64,000 nt of DNA, taken from NCBI GenBank assembly GCA_025997955.1, contig BNVH01000005.1:13564-77563 (forward strand), in the 5' to 3' direction. Origin of the DNA: Synergistales bacterium. GTDB taxonomy: Bacteria > Synergistota > Synergistia > Synergistales > Aminobacteriaceae. The notes under the pieces are model-generated. The model saw only the letters and a program-made list of their open reading frames with translations, was not told the DNA's origin and made no database searches. A program made the position numbers and the translations under genes. Below are positions 53,580-61,443 of the stretch, one piece after another (the first letter of the stretch is position 1; every line of letters starts with the position of its first letter).

Positions 53580-53655
53580 AAATTCCTCCTTAAAATAAAC
53601 CAAAAATCCATCACCCCGCCATTAAAAACGTGGAGTAATGGGTCAGGACGACGTA

Positions 53656-54132
53656 TTACTGGACTCCTGGGACGTTGCGGAAGCGCACCTCTTTGCCGTT
53701 CACGGTCAAAGCAACACGGGGATATACATCGGCTAACTTATAATCAGAATTGACGCTATATCCTACAAATACAGCAGTTGGAACTTCGCTGATAATGGTT
53801 CTCGAGAAGCTTACATTGCTGGTCTCTTTATTCCCAATCTCAATAAAACGAATACTATTAAATTCATTTCCTTTGTTATCGTAAATCGTAATGGCGCCTA
53901 TATTGACTTCAACGTCATCCTCTGTGGTGACAGTGTAGGCTACATAAAGAGAATTATTATTTCTCTTTACCCCCTTACACTCAATTTTAATCCCGCCGTC
54001 AAGCTCCCGCTCCAGCGAATCATCCGCTGTCTTTTTCCCCTTGTCTCCGACGAGCGCCGCGTCCGCGACCGACGCCAACATCACAATAGCCAACAGCACC
54101 AACAACAACCTCTTAAACACGTTCACCAACAT
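53656..54132 (-). CDS. Exported single-domain paralogue (first of three)
   Basis: A 158-residue protein: signal peptide (LLLVLLAIVMLASVADAA), then DDSLERELDGGIKIECKGVKRNNN, LYVAYTVTTEDDVEVNIGAI and VNGKEVRFRNVPG, aligning with the other two copies. One conserved Cys sits in the I-x-C-x-G motif of all three. GGAGGTG lies six bases before ATG. It heads the run of exported proteins that ends at 47202. Confidence 0.78.
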   Translation of the reverse strand: MLVNVFKRLLLVLLAIVMLASVADAALVGDKGKKTADDSLERELDGGIKIECKGVKRNNNSLYVAYTVTTEDDVEVNIGAITIYDNKGNEFNSIRFIEIGNKETSNVSFSRTIISEVPTAVFVGYSVNSDYKLADVYPRVALTVNGKEVRFRNVPGVQ

Positions 54133-54219
54133 TCAAAACACCTCCATACCAAAATAAGAAGATACGGAACATCCGCACTTCCGCAATGTACTGCAATATA
54201 TTTGCAAATAATAATAAAT

Positions 54220-54247
54220 AATATAGACAAAAAATCGCTTTTGTAAA
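54220..54247 (-). promoter_or_regulatory. Putative promoter of the exported-protein run
   Basis: Minus strand TTTACA (54247-54242), 16-base spacer, TATATT (54225-54220), 88 bases before the first paralogue. The surrounding 54133-54427 is AT-rich and holds no other recognisable feature. Confidence 0.4.
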
Positions 54248-54427
54248 GATATGAAAATATTTGAATTTCCCCATTTTTCAAGCGCGTCTCTACAGCAAAA
54301 TTGTTTTTTTGCCTTATTTTCAAATTTAATTCACCATAAATGACATCAATGTAAAGATTTTATCTCCACGCCACTCTATATCTTTGATCGAGTTTCCTAC
54401 TTTGTCATCATTTTGTCATTTCTATAT

Positions 54428-54461
54428 AAAAAATCGGTGAGGAACGCCTATCCCCCACCGA
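54428..54461 (-). terminator. Terminator after the zinc-ribbon gene
   Basis: Minus strand arms 54461-54453 and 54442-54434 (nine bases, one mismatch) followed by TTTTTT (54433-54428). Confidence 0.7.
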
Positions 54462-54487
54462 ACAAAACCACTTCTGTGCCGCCAAAT

Positions 54488-54640
54488 TTAGCCTTGAGGA
54501 TCCGTCTCAAGTTTGCCGATGGTCCCGCAAAACGGGCACCGGTTAGAGCCTGTCCCTTCGCAGGTCTGGCAAAAAACCCTTCCGCACGCATGACACCTTC
54601 TCATGTTGCCGCCGCTGTGGTTACACCTTGGACATCTCAT
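54488..54640 (-). CDS. 50-residue double zinc-ribbon protein
   Basis: Small gene with AAGGAG about eight bases before ATG 54640. The product has four CxxC pairs: CPRC, CHAC, CQTC, CPFC (Cys 3/6, 16/19, 24/27, 35/38), so two zinc sites. It ends in an acidic tail LETDPQG. Terminated by its own hairpin. Probably a nucleic-acid or protein-binding zinc module; no named family recognised. Confidence 0.75.
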   Translation of the reverse strand: MRCPRCNHSGGNMRRCHACGRVFCQTCEGTGSNRCPFCGTIGKLETDPQG

Positions 54641-54879
54641 ATTTTCACGCTCCTTTCTTTAGAATTTGTATGAGTGCTCGACCTTATCAAAGGCGGCGAA
54701 CAAAAGAATATACGCCCGACACGCCCCTAAAGAAGCGCAAATCATCCCCCATGATAACCGGACGCTGTCGGCTCGCCGAAAAATCGCTCTTTGATGCAGC
54801 GTTTGAAATTTACAATTATTATTATCGCGGTATTGCGCTGTTATTTTAGGAAGTGTTTAGGAAAATTTTCTTCCGGCGC
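54641..54879. other. Spacer between zinc-ribbon and M41-like genes
   Basis: No gene recognised in this 239-base stretch; frames on the plus strand are low-quality and lack ribosome sites. Confidence 0.5.
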
Positions 54880-54892
54880 TTATCCGCCGGAA
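54862..54892 (-). terminator. Hairpin over the M41-like stop codon
   Basis: Perfect eight-base arms (54885-54892, 54871-54878), loop of six, weak T-rich tail on the minus strand. Confidence 0.5.
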
Positions 54893-55413
54893 CGCTCCTT
54901 CACAAAAATCTTTCTTGCCAAAGCGCCGCTCATCTTTTCAAGAACCATGAGCTCATCCGCTATTTTTTTAATTGCGGTGACATGAGGCTCTAATTTGAAC
55001 AGAGCGTCTACGTACAGGCTGTATGCCCATTCGTCCGGTAAATCCAGAGCCCTTACGGCCTTGAATGCCATGTCTGTGTCCGAGCTGACGTATTTGCCAT
55101 TGAGTGCAGCGGTGGGGTCCTTGCCAAAAACAAGATTCTCCGCTATTTCTCCCGCCATACTTGTTTGAAAAAAATATTCCATGTCTCTTCGCGTGGGTTT
55201 TTCGCCATAAGCTAATACTTCACAAACCCTTTCAAGTTTTTTTGTCGTCTTTAAATAGCAACAGCCCATATTATCTTCATTGGGGATAATCGTAATTGAA
55301 GCGACCGTACTGCGCCAAAGAAAATGCATTACGGCGTGCCCTGCTTCGTGGACTGCGGTAGTATATATAAAAGCATATGCTTTAGCATATTCTTCTTTTT
55401 GCGTCATTGTCAT
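54880..55413 (-). CDS. Stand-alone M41 (FtsH-type) peptidase-like protein
   Basis: A 177-residue protein with HEAGH at residues 22-26 in YTTAVHEAGHAVMHFLW, as at the start of the FtsH protease domain. TSMAGEIAENLVFG and SSDTDMAFKAVRAL match the following FtsH helices, including the Asp third zinc ligand. The AAA ATPase and membrane parts of FtsH are absent. AAGGAG lies eight bases upstream of ATG 55413. Whether it cleaves substrates alone or with another ATPase is unknown. Confidence 0.85.
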   Translation of the reverse strand: MTMTQKEEYAKAYAFIYTTAVHEAGHAVMHFLWRSTVASITIIPNEDNMGCCYLKTTKKLERVCEVLAYGEKPTRRDMEYFFQTSMAGEIAENLVFGKDPTAALNGKYVSSDTDMAFKAVRALDLPDEWAYSLYVDALFKLEPHVTAIKKIADELMVLEKMSGALARKIFVKERSGG

Positions 55414-55637
55414 TTAGATAGCTCCTTTCCGGCATCTCTGCTGACTATTTACGGTACGCTTGGCATATTTGACGCCAACGCTTTGCTTTTTATTGAGACT
55501 CCTATAATTTTGTCAAAGTTTCTTCCCCTTTCGTCTATGTGACGTTGAAATTTGATGATATTATTATTGCCGCTTCGTGCTATTATTTGGGGAATCAGTC
55601 GGGAAAAAATATTTCCAACAAAAGGCGGTGCTGACGC

Positions 55638-57287
55638 TTGGAAAAATTTTGGGGAAGTTTGCGCGACAATCTGCCTCTTTACGCAGCGGAGGGCGGTTAT
55701 TGTACGGAAATACCCGTAGAAGACTTGGCGAAAAAATTACAAGACACGGCGGGAAACAACGTTTCGCATCCTGAAAGTATGCTGTTGCTTGTTCAAGACA
55801 TTCTCGACAAAGCCGGCGTCTTGGATAGAATTTGCTTGGATAACGGGAAATGGCGATTTGTTTCATACCCAGCGCGTCTTTTTGCCTGTTCTTTAATATC
55901 GCTTTTCATGAACGAGGACGGTTTTTTCAGACGCGGCTTTTGGGCGCCGGTTTTGAACTCTTCATTGATAGATCAATCTTACGTTCTTCACTCGATAGAA
56001 ACGCTACGGGAAAACACGGCGCAGAAATCCCCAATTCGCCGCATATTCGCCGCTCTCGGCGTCATAAAGCGCGGGGGGTATTTTATTATGAGGCGCCGCG
56101 AAAACCAAGAAGACGACCCGGACAACAAGCTGCACGGAAGCTACGGCTTTCCGGGAGGAAGGCTCAACGTCGAAGACTTGGACGCAAGCGGCGCGAACAT
56201 GACGCCGGAGCAAAAAAACGCGTTCCTGTACGGAGTCCCGTCGCGCCTTACGGACGGCGAAACGAGCGTTATTGATAATGCCCTGCCCTATACTTTGGCG
56301 CGCGAAATCAAGGAAGAGCTTGGGCTTAAGCATGGGGATCACTATACATATTCGTTTAGGCATAAACAGTCCAGTACTTTTATTCACGGATCCAACGCGC
56401 ACCACTGCATAACAGAGGCGCATGTCACTTTCTTTGATATTGCGCTGACATCCGCCGGCGACGCGCGTCTCGCTTTGCAAGAAAACTCCTATAGACTTTT
56501 TAGGTTAAGCGATATTCTTTCTGACAATGAAGGGGTATTTTTGAACGCGCCCGAAGAGTCTTTCAAAAACTATATAAAAGACGCCAAGGATTCGGCTGAC
56601 TCCATTTTTATAAAAAGCTCTCAGTTACCGCTCGCTAAATCAAAGCAAACAGACGAAACGGCGCATATCATCCTTCCGCCCGGAGCGCGCGGCGACGTGT
56701 TTCTCGATGATATTAAAATCAGTCTGAGCGATGAGCAAAATAAGCTCCTTCTGCTTCTGGGGACATTCTCAAGGCTTGAGTTCAAGTCTCAGTTGCAAAC
56801 AAACTCCGCCCTAAAAAAAAGATTCGGGTGGCTTTCGCTGAGCGACCGGCTTCTCAGGGTCGCGCGTCAGATAAACAAAGATACAGCCGAATATGGCCCG
56901 CTTCTGTTCATCGAGGGCTCGATGTGCCGTCTGCGAATCAGCAGAGAAAATATCTTTCTGAACCCCGAAATGTTTTACGCGAGAATAACGAATAGCGGTA
57001 TAGACCTTTTCAGGAAGTCGTTGAACTTTCAGGAGCTTTTTTATATGCCGGATGCCCACTGGCTATTGGGGCTGTCTTCGGCTAATATTGACCACCTCAA
57101 AAACCTCGCGACCCACGACACACAAGAGTTTGTATCGCTTGATAACCTGAGGCACATAACCGGCAAAAACGCGGCAATCACGCTTGAGGGCTTCGCAAAA
57201 AAACACGGCCTTTTTTGTCTTTATGAGAAAGACCCCGACAGGAAAAAGGGGATATTTCGGTTTACAATTCATGTCATGCAGGGCTAA
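55638..57287 (+). CDS. Large Nudix-domain protein with insertion in the Nudix box
   Basis: A 549-residue protein starting at TTG 55638 (AAGGCGG ten bases upstream). Residues 1-120: helical, perhaps winged-helix. Residues ~130-300: Nudix domain; the box begins FPGGRLNVED (172-180) and resumes ALPYTLAREIKEELGL (215-230), so about 36 residues are inserted before the REx2EEL helix. Residues ~340-549: unrecognised, mixed fold. Nudix enzymes cleave nucleoside diphosphates linked to another group, e.g. ADP-ribose. It faces a macrodomain gene 21 bases away and an ADP-ribosylglycohydrolase array. Substrate inferred only. Confidence 0.78.
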   Translation: MEKFWGSLRDNLPLYAAEGGYCTEIPVEDLAKKLQDTAGNNVSHPESMLLLVQDILDKAGVLDRICLDNGKWRFVSYPARLFACSLISLFMNEDGFFRRGFWAPVLNSSLIDQSYVLHSIETLRENTAQKSPIRRIFAALGVIKRGGYFIMRRRENQEDDPDNKLHGSYGFPGGRLNVEDLDASGANMTPEQKNAFLYGVPSRLTDGETSVIDNALPYTLAREIKEELGLKHGDHYTYSFRHKQSSTFIHGSNAHHCITEAHVTFFDIALTSAGDARLALQENSYRLFRLSDILSDNEGVFLNAPEESFKNYIKDAKDSADSIFIKSSQLPLAKSKQTDETAHIILPPGARGDVFLDDIKISLSDEQNKLLLLLGTFSRLEFKSQLQTNSALKKRFGWLSLSDRLLRVARQINKDTAEYGPLLFIEGSMCRLRISRENIFLNPEMFYARITNSGIDLFRKSLNFQELFYMPDAHWLLGLSSANIDHLKNLATHDTQEFVSLDNLRHITGKNAAITLEGFAKKHGLFCLYEKDPDRKKGIFRFTIHVMQG

Positions 57288-57308
57288 CAGACAAGCGACG
57301 GCTAAACC

Positions 57309-57770
57309 TTACCCGAGCATGACAAGGTAAACGTTCATGTCGTTTTCTTTGAGAAAATCTTGTATGGCTGTTTCCGCTATACGCAACGCTTCCTCTCTTG
57401 GGTATCTGTGAATGCCGACCGATATAACCGGAAAGGCGATACTTTTGCAGCCATGCGCGGCGGCGAGTTTCAGTGAATTTGTGTAGCAGGAACGCAAGAG
57501 CGTATCTTCACCGCTGAGGCCGTCTTGGTAGATAGGCCCGGCGGTATGTATGATGAACTTCGCGTTCAGCTTGAAAGCCGGGGTTATAACAGCCTCACCC
57601 ATCCGGATAGGAGAGAGCTTTTCACATTCGGCTTGCAGCTCGCGAGAACCCGCCGCTCTGAAGATAGCGCCGCACACCCCGCTGCCATGCTGGAGCGAAA
57701 CATGAGCGGAGTTGACTATGGCGTCAACCGTCATTTTTGTTATGTCGTTACGCGCAACGCTAAACGGCAT
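57309..57770 (-). CDS. Macrodomain protein (ADP-ribose binding/hydrolysis)
   Basis: A 153-residue single macrodomain: VDAIVNSAHVSLQHGSGVCGAIFRAAG is the ADP-ribose-binding N-A-N...GGGV..A region, with NSA for the usual NAA and HGSG for the usual glycine run. GEAVITPAFKLNAKFIIHTAGP and SIAFPVISVGIHRYPREEA complete the fold. YmdB-type members deacetylate O-acetyl-ADP-ribose or remove ADP-ribose from acidic residues. It is the last gene of the minus-strand array and lacks a good ribosome site. Confidence 0.93.
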   Translation of the reverse strand: MPFSVARNDITKMTVDAIVNSAHVSLQHGSGVCGAIFRAAGSRELQAECEKLSPIRMGEAVITPAFKLNAKFIIHTAGPIYQDGLSGEDTLLRSCYTNSLKLAAAHGCKSIAFPVISVGIHRYPREEALRIAETAIQDFLKENDMNVYLVMLG

Positions 57771-57801
57771 GGCTAGTCCATAGCATTTTTTACCTCAGTT
57801 C

Positions 57802-58341
57802 TCAAAGGTACCTCAAAACTATTTGCGCTATAATCGAGATAATTACAGCGCTTAAAATGCCCCACAATTGCGTCTCTATCCTGTCAATCCGCGCGTTTGT
57901 GGTTTTGCTATCGTCTCGCGCGTCTTTAATATCAGCTTTCAAGTCTGTTCGGACGCTGTCAATCCGCGCATTCAGTTCCGTCCGAATGCTTTCAACTTTG
58001 GTTTCTACTCTCTCAATCTTGACCTCAAGTTTATCAATCCGCGCGTTTAAACCGGTTTCGACCTTGTCAATCCGCGCGTTTAAACCGGTTTCGACCTTAT
58101 CAATCCGCGCGTGTAAGCCTGTTTCGACCTTGTCAATCCGCGCGTTTAAACCGGTTTCGACCTTATCTATTTTGGTCTCTATCCTGTCAAGAGTCCTTTC
58201 AATCCTCGTCTCGAATTTCTCACGCGCCGCCGCATATTCGGATTTGAATGTGCTTTCCGGTATGAGGTTATCTGTGAAGGTTCCACGCGTTTGCGCTTGC
58301 TCTGTTGTGATTCCTCGTTCCGCTGTCGGTGGTGTTGGCAT
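57802..58341 (-). CDS. Coiled-coil protein with C-terminal membrane anchor
   Basis: A 179-residue protein. Residues ~45-150 form a regular 11-residue repeat (ARIDKVETGLN, four near-identical copies, then degenerate ones), giving a long parallel coiled coil. The C-terminus LWGILSAVIISIIAQIVLRYL is a single membrane helix, so the coil would face the cytosol. AAGGGGG is before the ATG. Similar short proteins are common as phage-type or restriction-associated partners; no function is known. It lies between the GIY-YIG and macrodomain genes. Confidence 0.78.
   Translation of the reverse strand: MPTPPTAERGITTEQAQTRGTFTDNLIPESTFKSEYAAAREKFETRIERTLDRIETKIDKVETGLNARIDKVETGLHARIDKVETGLNARIDKVETGLNARIDKLEVKIERVETKVESIRTELNARIDSVRTDLKADIKDARDDSKTTNARIDRIETQLWGILSAVIISIIAQIVLRYL
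58034..58165. repeat. Four 33-base tandem repeats inside the coiled-coil gene
   Basis: Units begin at 58034, 58067, 58100 and 58133, differing at only a few positions. Each codes one ARIDKVETGLN unit. Such identity at DNA level suggests recent expansion and length variation between strains. Confidence 0.92.
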
Positions 58342-58384
58342 AGTCTCGCCCCCTTGATGGCCTATATTACTATCGCTAAAAACT

Positions 58385-59188
58385 TCACCACCCCAGAAGA
58401 AATGGATCAGCTAAACCCTGTCGGGTAAAATCCGACGGAATCCGATTATCTAACCATTGTACATTTGCCGGTTGATCTTTACCTGTGATTACCGGCGCGG
58501 TATCAGTAAACTCATAACGATAGGGATTGCCCTTTGGATCCAGCGAATATACGCTCCATGTAGGGTTTTTGTACACAGCCCTTACTATACCATTTACCAC
58601 GGCAAGAACGTAATGGTCATGACCATCCTTTAGTTCCGGTTCCAGCTTATCCCACTTGCTACGCACAATTCTCCAAGCTCGACGCGCTGCTTGATACACA
58701 TTACCATCGTTGTTATTAATGGTAGCTTGTCTTATCTTAACAATTACGCAGTGATAGCCATCAAAATCAGGATTAATTTCTTTCGCCTTATACAGATTAT
58801 CAATCTGTTGTACATTCATCGGACCTCTGTCCGCGCTCCCATGTCCTCCGATTTCATTTGCCAATCCCTGATACACATCAATAAGCGCAGCCTCAACTTC
58901 AAAGGCGGTATCATTATCCATGCCATGACGGTGAATAATGTGAATCACGTCAAGACCAGCGGCAATGATGGCCCTGATTGTAGCGAGTTTGAGACTGACA
59001 TCATCTTCATTCTCCTCATCTATAAGTCCGTCGCCCGGCCTGAATGCATCCTTTACATGAGCAAATACCCGATCCCCCTTACCTTTACCAACGTAAAAGG
59101 TACTGCCATCTCGTGGATCAATAAGTCTATAGACATAAGAGCCTATGTTTTGCGAAACCCCTGATGAAAAACCCACCAATTTGTTCAC
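58385..59188 (-). CDS. LEM-3-like GIY-YIG domain fused to an EVE/PUA-like domain
   Basis: Up to 267 residues. SYVYRLIDPRDGSTFYVGKGKGDRVFAHV carries the nuclease signature (YVY at 18-20, YVG at 32-34, Arg 40) and later EAALI the catalytic Glu region, as in LEM-3/GIY-YIG proteins. Residues ~145-267 (YHCVIVKIRQ, VYQAARRAWRIVRSKWDKLE, HYVLAVVNGIVRAVY) look like a PUA/EVE-like sensor fold. GTG 59188 has AAGGGA immediately upstream; TTG 59179 has better spacing. A nuclease with a modified-base reader is plausible but inferred. Confidence 0.72.
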   Translation of the reverse strand: MNKLVGFSSGVSQNIGSYVYRLIDPRDGSTFYVGKGKGDRVFAHVKDAFRPGDGLIDEENEDDVSLKLATIRAIIAAGLDVIHIIHRHGMDNDTAFEVEAALIDVYQGLANEIGGHGSADRGPMNVQQIDNLYKAKEINPDFDGYHCVIVKIRQATINNNDGNVYQAARRAWRIVRSKWDKLEPELKDGHDHYVLAVVNGIVRAVYKNPTWSVYSLDPKGNPYRYEFTDTAPVITGKDQPANVQWLDNRIPSDFTRQGLADPFLLGW

Positions 59189-59326
59189 TCCCTTAAGAAT
59201 CGGTTTATCGTGAATCTCTTGGGGTACGATTCCCCGCGACTTTATTCTATAAAATATGTTGAAAGATTGTCAACCCCTCTATGGCCATATTTTTCCGCTT
59301 AATATGTCTCTTTGGGGTCATGGTCG

Positions 59327-59962
59327 TCACGGCAGTTTTCTGTCGCCCCAGTAATGGATAGCCGTGACTTCTTCGTCCGATTGGACACCCGGAAGTTTGA
59401 TGACAGACCTCAGAATCTCACTTATTTCGGGCGTCATTTCGAGATGATGCGTTCCGCCCTTGATCGTGTGGATTTGATTGAAGCCTGTCGGCAGGAGAGG
59501 TTTTGTAATCCTCTCGTGGTCTATAAGCTCGTCCGAGTCGCCGATTATAACGTGGAGCTTGTACCCTCCGCCGGGTTCCGAGTCGTCGTCGCTGTACGCG
59601 TACCTTGCGAGCAGTCTGATATAGCGCTGACAATATGAATAGTGGAGCTCTCTTCTCAGTGTGATAAACGGAACCAGCGACGGATTGATTAGTATAGTCG
59701 TCGCGCATGACAGCTGATCGACGAGCCGGGCGAAAAAACCGCCAAAGCTGCTGCCGACGACGTAAACGTTGCCAGTATTGACGGCGCTATCCTTAGTATA
59801 AAGCCTTACTTTATTCAACAGATGATCCAAGATGTTGTCCGGATTATCTCTTTCGTAGTCAAATGTAGGCGAGTAAATCTCGTGTTGGGGCACGTTTTCG
59901 CACAGCCACTTATACTTGGAGTTGTTTCCGTTGCTTCTGAATCCGTGAATATTGATTATCAC
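59327..59962 (-). CDS. Alpha/beta hydrolase, YqiA/UPF0227-like
   Basis: A 211-residue small esterase-like protein. INIHGFRSNGNN is the oxyanion-hole strand, YVVGSSFGGFFA the nucleophile elbow (Ser in GSSFG), GDSDELIDHE the acid, and KGGTHHLE the His. GTG 59962 has GGAGG nine bases upstream. It begins four bases after the ADP-ribosylglycohydrolase stop, so the two are translated together. YqiA-type enzymes hydrolyse acyl-CoA or short esters in vitro; here the substrate is unknown. Confidence 0.85.
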   Translation of the reverse strand: MIINIHGFRSNGNNSKYKWLCENVPQHEIYSPTFDYERDNPDNILDHLLNKVRLYTKDSAVNTGNVYVVGSSFGGFFARLVDQLSCATTILINPSLVPFITLRRELHYSYCQRYIRLLARYAYSDDDSEPGGGYKLHVIIGDSDELIDHERITKPLLPTGFNQIHTIKGGTHHLEMTPEISEILRSVIKLPGVQSDEEVTAIHYWGDRKLP

Positions 59963-59966
59963 GCAA

Positions 59967-61205
59967 CTACGCCTCCGTTCCGTATAATCTCACCCTACAA
60001 TCCGCGGGCAATGATTCGATTACCGTCTTGAGCGCGAATTCTAAGGCGCTGTCCAATTTTAGCATCATCCCATTTGTCAGTTTACCGGGGACGGGATAAA
60101 GCGGCTCCGCTATGCTTCCGGCTATGGCGGCAATGGTGTCGCTGTCGCCTCCGATAGATATTGCGGCTTTGATGACATCTTCAAAATTGTCGTTCTCAAA
60201 AAAGGCGGCAATAGCTTGCGGCACTGAGCCTTCGCAAGACGAGTCGAAAGCGTAAAAGTCACGGATTTCATCGAGCGTGAAACCGATGTTGTAGTATTGT
60301 TTCACATACTCGCGGACGTCGTCTTTGCTGCGCCCTGTTCTGAGTAGATAGATGCAGCCGGCGACGGCCACGGCTCCTTTGATTCCGTCCTCGTGATTGT
60401 GGGTTATTTGAGCTGAAAGTTTGGCGAGCAGCTGCGCTTCTTCTAATGAGTTCGCATACCAGCCGGCAAAAGAGACTCTCATTGCGGAGCCGTTTCCGTA
60501 ACTGCCGTAGGGTTTGAGGGAATTGCTCTTGACCCATTCCTTGAACTTATGCCCATAGCCGGCTCCGGGGTATTTTCGGGCGAATTGTTTCACCGAAAGC
60601 GCTATCTCCTTTTCGACGATGTCCTGCATGGCCGTATCGGCCATCCAAGACGCGCGGTCGATTTTCTTCATGCCGTTCAGTATCCCCATAGCCACCGCAT
60701 ACGTCAAAACGGTATCGTCGGTAAAATGGTCTCTGTCACGCATCAAAACATCCGGCTTATGTTTGATGTTTTTGTGTTCATAGCCGGAACCCGCGATGTC
60801 GCCGATCATGGCCCCTATCATGCAAAGTTTGTATGGCCAAGGCCCGTAAATAATGCCGGGCTCGGTTCCCTTCAGATACGCGGAACGCGTTTCCCCGTCT
60901 ACCACCAACCAGTCACACGGCAGCGTCGCTCCGGCGCATGGAAAACTTTCGGCGACACAGCAATCTTTCCATACTGTTTGCCCGTTCTTTTTTCCTGTCG
61001 GCTTGAAGCCCATTTTTTTCCACTCATTGACTATGGCTTCCATAGCCATGCCACTCATAGCGCCGTAACGGAAAAGATATTCGTCATGCCACGCGGCGCC
61101 ATATCCGCCGTAGTCCTTGAGGCACTGCTCCCAGCCGCCGGGGTATTTTTTCCGAATCACCGATATGGGAACCAAAAAGTCGATAAATTCAAGCGCAACA
61201 GCCAT
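59967..61205 (-). CDS. ADP-ribosylglycohydrolase with unknown N-terminal domain
   Basis: A 412-residue protein. Residues 1-125 form a domain (VIRKKYPGGWEQCLKDYGGYGAAWHDEYL, FRYGAMSGMAM, CDWLVVDG) I cannot name. From ~129 the DraG fold begins: GAMIGDIAGSGYEHK, HFTDDTVLTYAVA (first metal Asp set), and GGDSDTIAAIAGSIAEPLYP (second). DraG enzymes remove ADP-ribose from Arg, from DNA, or from ADP-ribosyl small molecules. AAGGAGG is eight bases before ATG. It belongs with the macrodomain and Nudix genes in an ADP-ribose themed array. Confidence 0.92.
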   Translation of the reverse strand: MAVALEFIDFLVPISVIRKKYPGGWEQCLKDYGGYGAAWHDEYLFRYGAMSGMAMEAIVNEWKKMGFKPTGKKNGQTVWKDCCVAESFPCAGATLPCDWLVVDGETRSAYLKGTEPGIIYGPWPYKLCMIGAMIGDIAGSGYEHKNIKHKPDVLMRDRDHFTDDTVLTYAVAMGILNGMKKIDRASWMADTAMQDIVEKEIALSVKQFARKYPGAGYGHKFKEWVKSNSLKPYGSYGNGSAMRVSFAGWYANSLEEAQLLAKLSAQITHNHEDGIKGAVAVAGCIYLLRTGRSKDDVREYVKQYYNIGFTLDEIRDFYAFDSSCEGSVPQAIAAFFENDNFEDVIKAAISIGGDSDTIAAIAGSIAEPLYPVPGKLTNGMMLKLDSALEFALKTVIESLPADCRVRLYGTEA

Positions 61206-61432
61206 CTGTGCGTCCTCCTTTTATATTTTTTAAACTCATAGCCTCTCGAGTCAACCGGCTCGCTCTCCATAGCGAGCACGCCAAATACGCATTCGTGGAC
61301 GCTATGGAGCGGCTCGCCTTTTGTGAAGCGCTCAAGCGACTCGACGCCAAGCGCGAACTCATTCAGCGCTTTGGTCTGTCCCTGTCATGAAACGCTTGAT
61401 GGTTTCCATATATTGATAATAACATCTGTCAT
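61158..61432 (-). pseudogene. Possible small gene with an in-frame TGA, between AAA ATPase and DraG genes
   Basis: On the minus strand AAGGAG precedes an ATG near 61425. The frame codes 15 residues (TDVIINIWKPSSVS), then TGA, then runs on about 90 codons (ALNEFALGVESLERFTKGE, VHECVFGVLAMESEPVDSRG) into the DraG gene's 5' end. It looks protein-like but is broken. It could be a decayed gene or chance. An inverted repeat (61265-61274/61300-61309) also lies here. Confidence 0.3.
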
Positions 61433-61443
61433 GCTTACTCCTT

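Noticed and set aside
58034..58165. CRISPR-like repeats
   Set aside because: The 33-base units are contiguous without spacers and code a regular coiled coil.
61208..61390. Plus-strand 60-residue ORF between AAA and DraG genes
   Set aside because: No ribosome site, divergent to all neighbours, and probably the shadow of the broken minus-strand frame and inverted repeat.
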